A stretch of DNA of 64,000 bases from an uncultured Mycoplasmatota bacterium (lineage in GTDB: Bacteria; Bacillota_I; Bacilli_A; RF39; UBA660), in assembly GCA_948434005.1 (NCBI GenBank), contig CAOJEH010000002.1, positions 62,001 through 126,000 on the forward strand, read 5' to 3'. This document shows, in pieces, positions 53,927 through 62,787 of this stretch. The translations under genes were made by a program, and so were the position numbers. Numbering within the stretch: position 1 is the first letter of the stretch; each line of letters opens with the position of its first letter. The notes beneath the pieces were generated by a model. That model was given only the letters and a program-made list of their open reading frames with translations. It ran no database searches and was not told where the DNA came from.

Positions 53927-55144
53927 ATGAATAAACCCTTAGCTTTGAAATTAGCACCTTTAAGTACAAAAGATGTTATTGGACAAAAACATTTATTAGG
54001 TAAAGATAAAATTATAACTAATTTGGTTAAAAATAGAAAAATATTTTCTATGATTTTATATGGCCCTCCAGGTGTCGGGAAAACATCTATCGCCAATGCT
54101 ATAGTAAACGATTTAAATGTAAAATATAGATTTTTAAATGCTACAATTAATAATAAAAAAGATTTTGATACAGTTATAGAAGAAGCTAAAATGTATGATG
54201 GCTTAGTTCTTATAATGGATGAAATTCATAGAATGAATAAAGATAAACAAGATTTATTACTTCCTGAACTTGAGAGTGGTTTAATTACTTTAATAGGTAT
54301 GACTACATCCAATCCATATCATTCAATTAATCCTGCTATTAGAAGTAGATGTCAATTATTTGAACTACAAGAACTAGATGAAGATGATATTGTAAAAGGT
54401 TTAAAAAAAGCAATAAAACATCCTGATTTAGATGGAATAAAAATAGATTCTAAAGCTATTAAAACAATTGCAAAACTATCAGGAAATGATTTAAGATATG
54501 CCTATAACTTACTAGAAATAGCTTTCTACTCTACTAGTGATAAAACAGTTACTGAAGATGTTATAAGAAAAATTAATAATAAACCTGCATTCTTTTCAGA
54601 TAAAAATGGTGATGGACATTATGATGTATTATCTGGATTTCAAAAATCAATTAGAGGTAGTGATATCGATGCTGCACTCCACTATTTAGGAAGACTAATA
54701 ATGGAAGGAGACTTAGATTCAATTTATAGAAGAATAAGTGTTATTGCTTATGAAGATATTGGTCTAGCTAATCCTAGTATTGGACCTAAAGTAGATGCCG
54801 CTATAAATGCTGCAGAGCGTGTTGGTCTTCCAGAAGCTAGAATACCTCTAGGAACTATAGTCGCAGAAATGGCATTATCTCCAAAAAGTAATACTGCTCA
54901 TATCGCTTTAGATGAAGCTATAAAAGATATAGAAAATGGCTCAGTAGGTACAATACCAAAACATTTAAAGACAACTTCCAAAGATTATAAATACCCTCAT
55001 AATTATAAAGGAAGTTATGTAGTACAACAATACTTGCCCGATAAATTAAAGGATAAAAAATACTATCATCCAAAAAATATTGGTTATGAAAAAGGATTAA
55101 AAGAAATATATGAGAAATTAGAAGAAATAAAAAAACAAAATTAA
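53927..55144 (+). CDS. rarA: RarA/MgsA, replication-associated AAA+ ATPase
   Basis: A 405-residue AAA+ protein that acts at blocked replication forks. Walker A GPPGVGKTS at about residues 45-53, Walker B-like LIMDEIHRMN, sensor region LIGMTTSNPY, and the conserved RarA C-terminal region with GSVGTIPKHLK and the end YHPKNIGYE. It starts after GGTGATTTTT; the GTG at 53918 is in that site. It is divergently arranged with the first HA-repeat gene (start at 53839) and converges with the second. Confidence 0.95.
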   Translation: MNKPLALKLAPLSTKDVIGQKHLLGKDKIITNLVKNRKIFSMILYGPPGVGKTSIANAIVNDLNVKYRFLNATINNKKDFDTVIEEAKMYDGLVLIMDEIHRMNKDKQDLLLPELESGLITLIGMTTSNPYHSINPAIRSRCQLFELQELDEDDIVKGLKKAIKHPDLDGIKIDSKAIKTIAKLSGNDLRYAYNLLEIAFYSTSDKTVTEDVIRKINNKPAFFSDKNGDGHYDVLSGFQKSIRGSDIDAALHYLGRLIMEGDLDSIYRRISVIAYEDIGLANPSIGPKVDAAINAAERVGLPEARIPLGTIVAEMALSPKSNTAHIALDEAIKDIENGSVGTIPKHLKTTSKDYKYPHNYKGSYVVQQYLPDKLKDKKYYHPKNIGYEKGLKEIYEKLEEIKKQN

Positions 55145-55162
55145 TTATATTTTGTTTTTTAT
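55130..55162. terminator. Bidirectional terminator after rarA
   Basis: AAAAAACAAAAT / ATTTTGTTTTTT arms with a TAATTAT loop. The stop codons of rarA and the HA-repeat gene are on either side. Confidence 0.8.
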
Positions 55163-56490
55163 TACGATTTTACTTTTCTTTTTCTACCTTTTCTACCATA
55201 ATTAATCCAATTAGGATCTAATTCAAATAGTTTTTCTTCAAAAACTTCCTGAACAATATTTTTATTATCAGTACTATAATATCGTTCTTGTTGTTCATAA
55301 ATAAATTCAGAAAACTTGCTATTACTACTAGCAGACTTCAAACTATTATGAGTTTTTCTATATTCTTTTAACCCTTGATAATTACTAATCCAATTTTCAT
55401 GTTTTGAAAAATCAAAATTCATTAATTCCTTAAATAACATATATTTTTCATCATCTAATTTTTTATTTATAAAGTAATGTCTATTATTACTAATAAATGA
55501 TCCTACATAAGTACCATCCGAGAATTTATATTTTCTTTGACTAGTTTTGCTAGAATATGGAATATATCCTATATCAATAGCTAAACTTAAAGTTTTCTTA
55601 ACTTTTTCTCTAAATGTACGTTTTCTTAATCTATTATAAATATTTAAAAATTCATCAGCTATTTCGCCTTTTAATTCACCATTACTTATTTTATTTAATA
55701 TTCCTTGTACCCAAGACCCAACATCTGTACCATCTGAAAATTTTCTTACTTTATTCTTATTACTATCTTTCTTATCTGCAACAGGAATAAGACCACTACT
55801 CTTGGATATATCCACTAATTCAATTAACTTTAACTTGGTATAATCATACTTTTCAAATAAAGCTATAGCCTTTTCTTGTTCTTCTGATGACAATTCGTTA
55901 TTTTTTAATTTCGATCTCATTTTTGTAATATAGAATCCCATATCTGTACCATCTGAAAATTTTCTAACATAATTTGAATTTGAATCTTTGGTATTTTGAA
56001 CAGGTAATTTTCCAATTTCTGATGCAGCCATATCAATTTCTCTCAATTTAACATTAAAATTATTATAATAATCTAAAAAATATTCCAAAGTTTTCATATC
56101 AGGTAAAGATAATTCCTGATTTAGCATTTTTTCTTTATAATATCTTAAAAAATCATTAACATCCTGTCCATTTGAAAGTTTTAAATCATAAGGAATATAA
56201 CCTATGGAGCTAACTAAATCAGCAAGTTCATTTATTTTTATATTAAATTTAATATCTCTACATTCTTTTTTCATATCAAGCAATTTATTTAACATAATTA
56301 CTTCGTCTGCTGTTAATAAACCATTATGAAGTTTCTTTATTTGTGTACTAATAAAGGATCCTACATCTGTACCATCTGGAAAATAATGTGTAAAAATACT
56401 ATTTTGATGCTTAGGTAAAGGAAAATATTCAATTTTATCTACTAGTTCAATTGTATAATTTATTTTTTCATAAAATTTACTTTTACGCAT
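55162..56490 (-). CDS. Tandem helicase-associated-domain-like repeat protein 2
   Basis: A 442-residue cytosolic protein with five clear repeats of about 75 residues, each headed by a motif of the form F(S/P)DGTDVGS(F/W)(I/V): FPDGTDVGSFIS, LSNGQDVNDFLR, FSDGTDMGFYIT, FSDGTDVGSWVQ, FSDGTYVGSFIS. A C-terminal HA-like end (NWISNYQGLKEYRKT...) and a basic tail (GRKGRKRKVKS) follow; the tail could touch nucleic acid. It is a paralogue of the 52472-53839 protein. The start follows a GGAGATGATA site. No ATPase motif is visible. Confidence 0.6.
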   Translation of the reverse strand: MRKSKFYEKINYTIELVDKIEYFPLPKHQNSIFTHYFPDGTDVGSFISTQIKKLHNGLLTADEVIMLNKLLDMKKECRDIKFNIKINELADLVSSIGYIPYDLKLSNGQDVNDFLRYYKEKMLNQELSLPDMKTLEYFLDYYNNFNVKLREIDMAASEIGKLPVQNTKDSNSNYVRKFSDGTDMGFYITKMRSKLKNNELSSEEQEKAIALFEKYDYTKLKLIELVDISKSSGLIPVADKKDSNKNKVRKFSDGTDVGSWVQGILNKISNGELKGEIADEFLNIYNRLRKRTFREKVKKTLSLAIDIGYIPYSSKTSQRKYKFSDGTYVGSFISNNRHYFINKKLDDEKYMLFKELMNFDFSKHENWISNYQGLKEYRKTHNSLKSASSNSKFSEFIYEQQERYYSTDNKNIVQEVFEEKLFELDPNWINYGRKGRKRKVKS

Positions 56491-56524
56491 ACTATCATCT
56501 CCAAAATACTAGGACATATTATAC

Positions 56525-56554
56525 CAAAAAATAAGGAAAAGTTCAACCTTTCCC
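56525..56554 (-). terminator. Intrinsic terminator of the alaS-holA operon
   Basis: GGAAAGG / CTTTTCC arms (one G-U pair) on the minus strand, followed by TTATTTTTT, overlapping the holA stop. Confidence 0.7.
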
Positions 56555-57489
56555 TATAGATTTATTATAAGCATATCAATTGCAATAAGAGAATCCATCT
56601 TCCCACTTTTTACTTTATAATCAATATCAGCTAATTTATGTATAAAATTATATATTTCATTATATGTATAATTATAAATATATTCTTTAATCTTTTTTAC
56701 TTGATATATAGATTTTAAATTAAGTCTAGCTGCGATATCTTGATTATTTAAATTATCATCTGCTAGTAATTTTATTTGATAAGTTAATTTTATTTGAGAG
56801 GCCATTAAACCTATAATAGAGTTCATATCAACATTATATAAAGAAAGTTCATTATAAGTTTTTAAAGCTTGCTTTTTATCTTTTGAAATAATATATTTAA
56901 TTAATGAAAACAATAATTCATTAGAGTCTCCCAATTTCTTTATAACTAAACTTTCTATATCATTTTTAGTAATTTCTTTATCATCATTTTTATAAATCAT
57001 TAGTTTATTACATTCACTAGTTAATCTAGTAATATCACTTTTACATAAATCCACTAATAATCTTATATTAGAATTATCTATAGTATAGCCATTAAGTAAA
57101 TCTACTGCATATTTATATGGATCAACTTCTATACTAATAATTTCTATATTAGAACTCTTTTTAAGTGATTTAACTATATTTAATCTATTATCTATTTTTT
57201 TAGTAGTTAATATAAGTAAATTATCACTATTAGGATTATCTATATATTTAAGTAAATGCTCTAATCTTTTAGAGTCATTATCATTAAAACAATTCTTTAT
57301 AATAATTATCTTTTTATCACTTAAAAAACTATAAGTATCTAAGTCTTCTAAGGCTTTATCTAAAGTATCAAAGTCTAAATCATATAAACCTCTATAACTA
57401 TTATTAAATGAAGTCTTATTTATAAGTTCTTCTATTTTATTTTCTAATAATACACTATCATCTGTTTCTAATAAATAATTATTTTTCAT
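56554..57489 (-). CDS. holA: HolA, DNA polymerase III delta subunit
   Basis: A 311-residue protein, part of the clamp loader that opens the beta clamp. It has an AAA+-like N-terminal domain without a Walker A (as usual for delta) with segments DSVLLENKIEELINK, YSFLSDKKIIIIKNCF and DNPNSDNLLILTT, and a helical C-terminal collar domain. Length and order fit HolA. It overlaps alaS by 11 bases, so it is translated in coupling with it. Confidence 0.88.
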   Translation of the reverse strand: MKNNYLLETDDSVLLENKIEELINKTSFNNSYRGLYDLDFDTLDKALEDLDTYSFLSDKKIIIIKNCFNDNDSKRLEHLLKYIDNPNSDNLLILTTKKIDNRLNIVKSLKKSSNIEIISIEVDPYKYAVDLLNGYTIDNSNIRLLVDLCKSDITRLTSECNKLMIYKNDDKEITKNDIESLVIKKLGDSNELLFSLIKYIISKDKKQALKTYNELSLYNVDMNSIIGLMASQIKLTYQIKLLADDNLNNQDIAARLNLKSIYQVKKIKEYIYNYTYNEIYNFIHKLADIDYKVKSGKMDSLIAIDMLIINL

Positions 57490-60172
57490 TTTGGATTTCT
57501 TTCTCTACATATTCATAAATTTCTTTTAGTTTAGAAATATCACTGCCTCCACCTTGGGCAAAAGTAGGACTTCCTCCTCCATTACCTAAGGCAGCCTTAG
57601 ATACTTCTTTAATTATATATGAAGCATTAACTGTAGTAGTACTTCTAGCAATAAAATTAATACTATTTTTATTCTTTATATTAGCAAAGAATACAAATCC
57701 CTCTTTCATATAATTAACTAAAGAATCTGCAATAGATTTTAGTACAGATACTTCCATAGATGTAGTTTCCATAATTAAAGCTTTAGTACCATTGTAATCT
57801 TTAATCTTTTCTTTATAAGAATCTAAATTATTTAGGGCACTTTCAAGTTTTAAATCATTATATTTTTTTTCAAAAGCTTTTACTTCATCTTTTACATATG
57901 ATAATTCATTTTTATTAAATATTATATCTTTATACGATGTTGGTTTAGAATTATCTATAGAAACATCAAAATCAATTTTAATATTTTCACGTTTAGCTTG
58001 AATCATTAACTCTTTTACTTTCATAAGTAGTTTCATCATTTCATCATTATAAGGTTTAATTACATCAAATAGTATTGAATCTATTTTACTACCAGTAGCA
58101 GCTTCTATTCTATATACATTACTTCCTTTAGATTCAATATTATAAATTGCAAATTTCTTAATATCAGATGTATTATTAGCGTGCGTTCCACCACATAATT
58201 CTATAGATTTCCCTATTTTTACAACTCGAACCATATCACCATATTTTTCACTAAATAATGCCGTTGCACCTAATTCCCTGGCCTTATCTATAGGCATAAT
58301 TTCAGTAGAAACAATTATATTTTTATTAATATATTCATTTACAAAATCTTCTACTTTTATAATTTCTTCATCTGATATTTTAGAAGGATATGTAAAATCA
58401 AATCTAAGACGATCGTGATCTACATAACTACCTGCTTGCTTAATAGAGTCTGATATAACGGTTTGTAGGGCAAGCTGCAGGATATGAACACTTGAATGAT
58501 TCGCTTCTATCATTCTACGTCTATCTTTATCTACTACTATTTCACAATCATCATTTACATTAATTTCACCATCAAGTAATCTAACTTTATGAATATGTTG
58601 ACCATTAGGACCTTTAAATACATCTACTACTCTAGCTTTAAAGCCTTTACCAATAATCATACCAGTATCGCTAACTTGACCTCCGCTCTCCGCATAAAGA
58701 CAAGTTCTCTTTAGTGCAATATAACCATCATGAGTAAGTTTCTTTTCTAAATCATCTTTAGAAAAAATTGCCAAGACATTACTTTTTATTCTATAAACAC
58801 CATATACAAATTTAGAGTCTTTCTTAAAATCTAATAATACTTTTTTCTGACTAGCCATAGATGCTTTATTTAAGGAATTTTTCTTTGCTAATTCTTTTTG
58901 TTTTTCCATCAGTTTATCAAATTCTTCTTTATTAGTTTTATAACCAGCTTCTTCTAAATACTCTAAAGTAAGTTCAAATGGAAAACCATATGTATCATAT
59001 AATCTAAAAGCTTCTTCACCACTAATTACTTTATCAGGTGAATTTTTCATTGCTTCTTTAAGTCTTCTTTCTCCAGCATCAAGTGTTTTTAAAAATAATT
59101 TTTCTTCTTCCAATACAATAACTTCAACAACTGGTCTTTTTTCTTTTAATATAGGATACGCATCATTCATAATATCAACTACATCAGATACTAATTTATA
59201 CATAAAAGGACCTTCTATATTTAAAGATTTACCCATTCTAATACTTCTACGAAGTAGACGTCTTAAAACATAACCTCTTCCTACATTTTCAAAACTAGCT
59301 CCATCTGATAATGCAAAAACTATTGTTCTTATATGATCTGCAATTACTTTGAATTCTTTTTGAGAATTATATAAAACCCCAGTTAACTCTTCAATATGTT
59401 TAATTATTGGTTGAAATAAATCTGTATCAAAGTTACTATCTACATTTTGGAATATACAACACCATCTTTCTAAACCTGCTCCTGTATCAATATTTTTATG
59501 AGGAAGTTCTTTATATTTTTTTCTATCTACATTAGGTTTGGAATTAAATTGACTAAATACTAAATTCCAAATTTCTACAAAGCGTTCTTGTTCTAAATCA
59601 TTTTTAAAATTATCTAAAGCATCACCTGAAGAATCATACTCTTTACCACGATCAAAAAATATTTCAGAATCAGGCCCACATGGTCCCTCTCCTATTTCCC
59701 AAAAGTTTCCTTCTAACTTTATGATATGTTCTTCATCCATTCCTACTTCAATCCATTTATTGTAAGCATCTATATCATCAGGATATACTGTAACATAAAG
59801 TAAATCTTTAGGAATAGAAAACCAATCAGATGATGTCAATAACTCATATGCATAACTAATAGCTTCTTCTTTAAAATAGTCCCCAATTGAAAAGTTACCC
59901 ATCATTTCAAAGAAAGTTTGATGACGTTTAGTAACCCCTACATTTTCTATATCATTAGTACGTATACATTTTTGGATACTAGTAATTTTTTTCTCATTAG
60001 GTACAATAGTACCATCAAAGTATTTTTTTAATGGCGTAACTCCAGCATTAATCCAAAGTAAGCTATCATCATTAATAGGAACTAAAGGAGCTGACTCATA
60101 TTCTTTATGACCTTTACTTATAAAAAAGTCTAACCACATTTTTCTAATTTCATTACTAGTCATTTTCCTCAT
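57479..60172 (-). CDS. alaS: AlaS, alanyl-tRNA synthetase
   Basis: A full-length 897-residue class II alanyl-tRNA synthetase. The catalytic domain has TSNEIRKMWLDFF, ALVPINDDSLLWINAGV and MGNFSIGDYFKEEAI. The editing domain contains the zinc-binding NHSSVH (about residue 557) and CGGTHA (about 659). The C-terminal C-Ala region ends GNGGGSPTFAQGGG. Its ATG overlaps the kinase stop as ATGA, and the ribosome-binding AAGGAGG lies within the last codons of the kinase. The first ATG (60172) has the better spacing; an alternative ATG lies nine bases downstream. Expression is probably controlled by the upstream T-box. Confidence 0.97.
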   Translation of the reverse strand: MRKMTSNEIRKMWLDFFISKGHKEYESAPLVPINDDSLLWINAGVTPLKKYFDGTIVPNEKKITSIQKCIRTNDIENVGVTKRHQTFFEMMGNFSIGDYFKEEAISYAYELLTSSDWFSIPKDLLYVTVYPDDIDAYNKWIEVGMDEEHIIKLEGNFWEIGEGPCGPDSEIFFDRGKEYDSSGDALDNFKNDLEQERFVEIWNLVFSQFNSKPNVDRKKYKELPHKNIDTGAGLERWCCIFQNVDSNFDTDLFQPIIKHIEELTGVLYNSQKEFKVIADHIRTIVFALSDGASFENVGRGYVLRRLLRRSIRMGKSLNIEGPFMYKLVSDVVDIMNDAYPILKEKRPVVEVIVLEEEKLFLKTLDAGERRLKEAMKNSPDKVISGEEAFRLYDTYGFPFELTLEYLEEAGYKTNKEEFDKLMEKQKELAKKNSLNKASMASQKKVLLDFKKDSKFVYGVYRIKSNVLAIFSKDDLEKKLTHDGYIALKRTCLYAESGGQVSDTGMIIGKGFKARVVDVFKGPNGQHIHKVRLLDGEINVNDDCEIVVDKDRRRMIEANHSSVHILQLALQTVISDSIKQAGSYVDHDRLRFDFTYPSKISDEEIIKVEDFVNEYINKNIIVSTEIMPIDKARELGATALFSEKYGDMVRVVKIGKSIELCGGTHANNTSDIKKFAIYNIESKGSNVYRIEAATGSKIDSILFDVIKPYNDEMMKLLMKVKELMIQAKRENIKIDFDVSIDNSKPTSYKDIIFNKNELSYVKDEVKAFEKKYNDLKLESALNNLDSYKEKIKDYNGTKALIMETTSMEVSVLKSIADSLVNYMKEGFVFFANIKNKNSINFIARSTTTVNASYIIKEVSKAALGNGGGSPTFAQGGGSDISKLKEIYEYVEKEIQNEK

Positions 60173-60705
60173 TTTAGCTCCTCCTTAACTATTCTTAAAG
60201 CTTCTTGTTCCAAAGATTCTAAATCTTTATTTATAATATTATAATCATAATCACTGTAATTATCTAAGCCTACTTCTGTAATATGTTTTTGTTCGCTACT
60301 AGATAGTTCACTAACAAGTTCTGGTCTTTTGATACTCATTTTTACAGTATCAGGATATATATTTTTTATAGTATCAAACTCTATAGGTAATCTAACATCT
60401 GCAACAATAGCAACATCAAAGAAATTATCTAATACTTCAATATCTTGTAGTAATCTATCAATGAAAAAATTGGGTTTATTCATTTTAACTCTAATAACAT
60501 CTGTACCAATTTGTTGAAGTAATGTTCTAGGTTTTGTTTCATCATTACCATCCCAACCAAAATAATCTATAGCAAAATGCTTAATATAATTACCAATATG
60601 CATAATGCATGTTTTTTTACCTTGTTCTTCAAAATGTTTTTGCATAAAACCTGCTAAAGTATCCTTTCCATTTCTTGCTTTTCCACCTATCATATAAATT
60701 TTCAT
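60169..60705 (-). CDS. Nucleotide-kinase-like P-loop protein in the alaS operon
   Basis: A 178-residue P-loop protein starting MKIYMIGGKARNGKDT. Walker A GGKARNGKDT at residues 7-16 matches deoxynucleoside monophosphate kinases; a second stretch is VAIVADVRLPIEFD, with DVR as in the family's base-binding region. The substrate is unproven. The start at 60705 follows AAGGAGAGGATATT; an open frame that begins further upstream (60771) lies across the T-box and is not coding. Overlaps alaS by four bases (ATGA). Confidence 0.8.
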   Translation of the reverse strand: MKIYMIGGKARNGKDTLAGFMQKHFEEQGKKTCIMHIGNYIKHFAIDYFGWDGNDETKPRTLLQQIGTDVIRVKMNKPNFFIDRLLQDIEVLDNFFDVAIVADVRLPIEFDTIKNIYPDTVKMSIKRPELVSELSSSEQKHITEVGLDNYSDYDYNIINKDLESLEQEALRIVKEELK

Positions 60706-60717
60706 AATATCCTCTCC

Positions 60718-60870
60718 TTTTTCTACAAATAAAAGACCAACAATTAGGAGGACATATATGCCCGGTACCATCCTAAAATTGGTCTTAATTAGATAACGGT
60801 TTCCCTTTTAAACTATGGAAGTAGCTTTCGTAACTAATTTATGCTAATTTTCACCAAACATTAACTCTCT
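60718..60870 (-). promoter_or_regulatory. T-box riboswitch, probably tRNA-Ala specific
   Basis: On the minus strand the leader contains the antiterminator core AGGATGGTACCG (60774-60763), whose TGGT bulge can pair with the ACCA end of tRNA-Ala. Arms TTAGGA / TCCTAA form the antiterminator stem. A terminator pairing AAGACCAA / TTGGTCTT, followed by TTTT, is at 60785-60732. In stem I a specifier GCU (60825-60823), an Ala codon, follows a GAAA stretch (CGAAAGCTAC). The leader lies directly upstream of the kinase-alaS-holA operon, which fits regulation by alanine starvation. Specifier assignment is by position and gene context. Confidence 0.85.
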
Positions 60871-60886
60871 AAAATAAATTAAATTA

Positions 60887-62056
60887 CTACTTTTCTCCCT
60901 CAACGTCTAATTCATTTTGTATTTTCTTTACTAATTGAATTTTTTCATCAATAAATGTAATAATTACTTTAAATGTCGCAATCACAGGTGTTGCAACAAT
61001 CATACCTATAATACCAAAGAAATGTTCAAAAATCAATAGCCCAACCATAATAGTTACAGGATGAAGTTTCATAGCATGGCCCATAATTAATGGTTGATAG
61101 AAATTATTTTCAAGTAATTGAACAATAACTATTGCAACTATACAAAATACTCCAGTAAGCGGCGACATAGTAAATCCTACTAAAACAGCAGGAACTGCTC
61201 CTATATAAGGTCCAAAATATGGTATAACATCTGTTAGAGCACAAAATAATGCAAATACTAAAGGGGCTTCTAAACCGACTATACTTAAACATATACTTTG
61301 AGTTATAAATACTAAAAGCATTACAATTAATACTCCACTAACATAACCCCTTAATGAATGATTTACTCTACTAATTAATTCAGTAGCGTTCTTTTTCCAA
61401 GTTTTTGGTAAGATTTTTATAAAATGTTCATTTATTTTATCAAAATCATATAACATATAAAACCCTATCATTATACCAAGGATTAAAAACATACCTCCAC
61501 TAATAAGTTTTTTAGCAACAGTGACTAAGATATTAGGTAAATTAGTAGTTAAGCTATTTCCCAATACTTCTAAATTACTAAATATCTGAATCTTTAATCC
61601 AGTTAAATCAAGATTATGATTATTACTGAAATTATTAACTAAACCTGCAATAAACTTTTTAGCATCACTGAGAATCCCAGGTGTTGCATTAACAAAATCT
61701 TTAAGTTGATCAATAAACGAAGGAATTATCAATACGAACATTAGAGTAAGACCACCTAAAAATACTAAATATACTAAGATACATGAAAGTATTCTAGGTA
61801 TTTTCTTACTAGTTAAAAATTTTACTGTAGGATCAAATAACCACGCTATCAGAGTTCCAATAAACACTGGTGATATAACTACCAATAAGTCTTTTGCAAT
61901 TCCTACTAAATGTAGAGCTTTTAAAATATTAAGAATTAATAAAATAAGTGCAATAACAGAAAGAACAAAACCAACATGTAAAATCTTTCTACTTATAGAA
62001 ATAATTTCATTAACTCCCTCTACATCGATTTCTTTATCTCTTTTTTTTCTAAACAT
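60887..62056 (-). CDS. AI-2E family (YtvI/PerM-like) membrane permease
   Basis: A 389-residue protein with eight predicted membrane helices and a long extracytoplasmic loop (about residues 120-190). Conserved stretches of the family are present: VGLEAPLVFALFCALTDVIPYFGPYIGAVPA and ENNFYQPLIMGHAMKLHPVTIM (here in short parts: IPYFGPYIG, QPLIMGHAMKLHP). Members transport varied solutes or sodium-proton; the name AI-2E does not prove autoinducer transport. Starts after AGGTGATTCG. Confidence 0.9.
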   Translation of the reverse strand: MFRKKRDKEIDVEGVNEIISISRKILHVGFVLSVIALILLILNILKALHLVGIAKDLLVVISPVFIGTLIAWLFDPTVKFLTSKKIPRILSCILVYLVFLGGLTLMFVLIIPSFIDQLKDFVNATPGILSDAKKFIAGLVNNFSNNHNLDLTGLKIQIFSNLEVLGNSLTTNLPNILVTVAKKLISGGMFLILGIMIGFYMLYDFDKINEHFIKILPKTWKKNATELISRVNHSLRGYVSGVLIVMLLVFITQSICLSIVGLEAPLVFALFCALTDVIPYFGPYIGAVPAVLVGFTMSPLTGVFCIVAIVIVQLLENNFYQPLIMGHAMKLHPVTIMVGLLIFEHFFGIIGMIVATPVIATFKVIITFIDEKIQLVKKIQNELDVEGEK

Positions 62057-62193
62057 CGAATCACCTATTATAATTATATCATATTTATAAATAATGTAAA
62101 TTAGTCTTTTTTATTTTATGTAAATAAATAATATGAATAATTGGTACTATAGATATTTTTATAAATATAATATATAATATATTTGGTGATATT

Positions 62194-62772
62194 ATGTACG
62201 TTATAGATAAGAATTACATAAATGAAATCGTTATTAAAAATTCACGTTTTATTACATTACTTATCAAAATAAATAATAGAGAAGATGTAAAAAAACATTT
62301 AGAAGTTATTAAAATAAAATACCCTAAAGCTACACACTACTGCTATGGATATATAATAGATAATTATAAAAAATCAAGTGATGATGGTGAACCAGGTGGT
62401 ACTGCAGGTATACCCATTTTAAGCATATTAGAAAAAGATAATATAACTAATATACTAGCGGTTGTAGTAAGATACTTTGGAGGTATAAAATTAGGTGCAG
62501 GAGGGCTAACAAGAGCCTATTCTAAAAGCGTAAGAGATACTATAAAAATTTCTAATTTAATAGAATTAATAGAAGGAAAAAAAATAGAACTAACTTTTTC
62601 TTATGATAAAGAAAAACAAATTAACTATATTTTAAAAGACGAACAAATAATTAAAAAAGATTATAGTGATAATATTACCTATATAGTTTTAATAAAAAAT
62701 GAAATACTAGATAATATAAAAAGTTATAACTATAAAATTATTGAAAATAACTACATTGAAAAAAGGAGTTAA
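62194..62772 (+). CDS. yvyE: YvyE/YigZ (IMPACT-family) protein
   Basis: A 192-residue protein. The N-terminal UPF0029 domain has SRFITLLIKI, ATHYCYGYII, SSDDGEPGGTAGIPIL, VVVRYFGGIKLGAGGLTRAYS, the family signature; a short C-terminal domain (about 130-192) follows. YigZ/IMPACT relates to translation control or proline peptide processing, but its exact role is unknown. GGTGATATT site. A bidirectional terminator follows. Confidence 0.94.
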   Translation: MYVIDKNYINEIVIKNSRFITLLIKINNREDVKKHLEVIKIKYPKATHYCYGYIIDNYKKSSDDGEPGGTAGIPILSILEKDNITNILAVVVRYFGGIKLGAGGLTRAYSKSVRDTIKISNLIELIEGKKIELTFSYDKEKQINYILKDEQIIKKDYSDNITYIVLIKNEILDNIKSYNYKIIENNYIEKRS

Positions 62773-62787
62773 TACTCCTTTTATTCT
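62761..62787. terminator. Bidirectional terminator
   Basis: AAAAGGAGT / ACTCCTTTT arms with a TAAT loop. It contains the yvyE stop, and its right side abuts the stop of the convergent membrane protein gene. Confidence 0.8.

Noticed and set aside
60706-60771. N-terminal extension of the kinase upstream of alaS
   Set aside because: These bases are the T-box antiterminator/terminator region; the first ATG with a proper AAGGAG site is at 60705.
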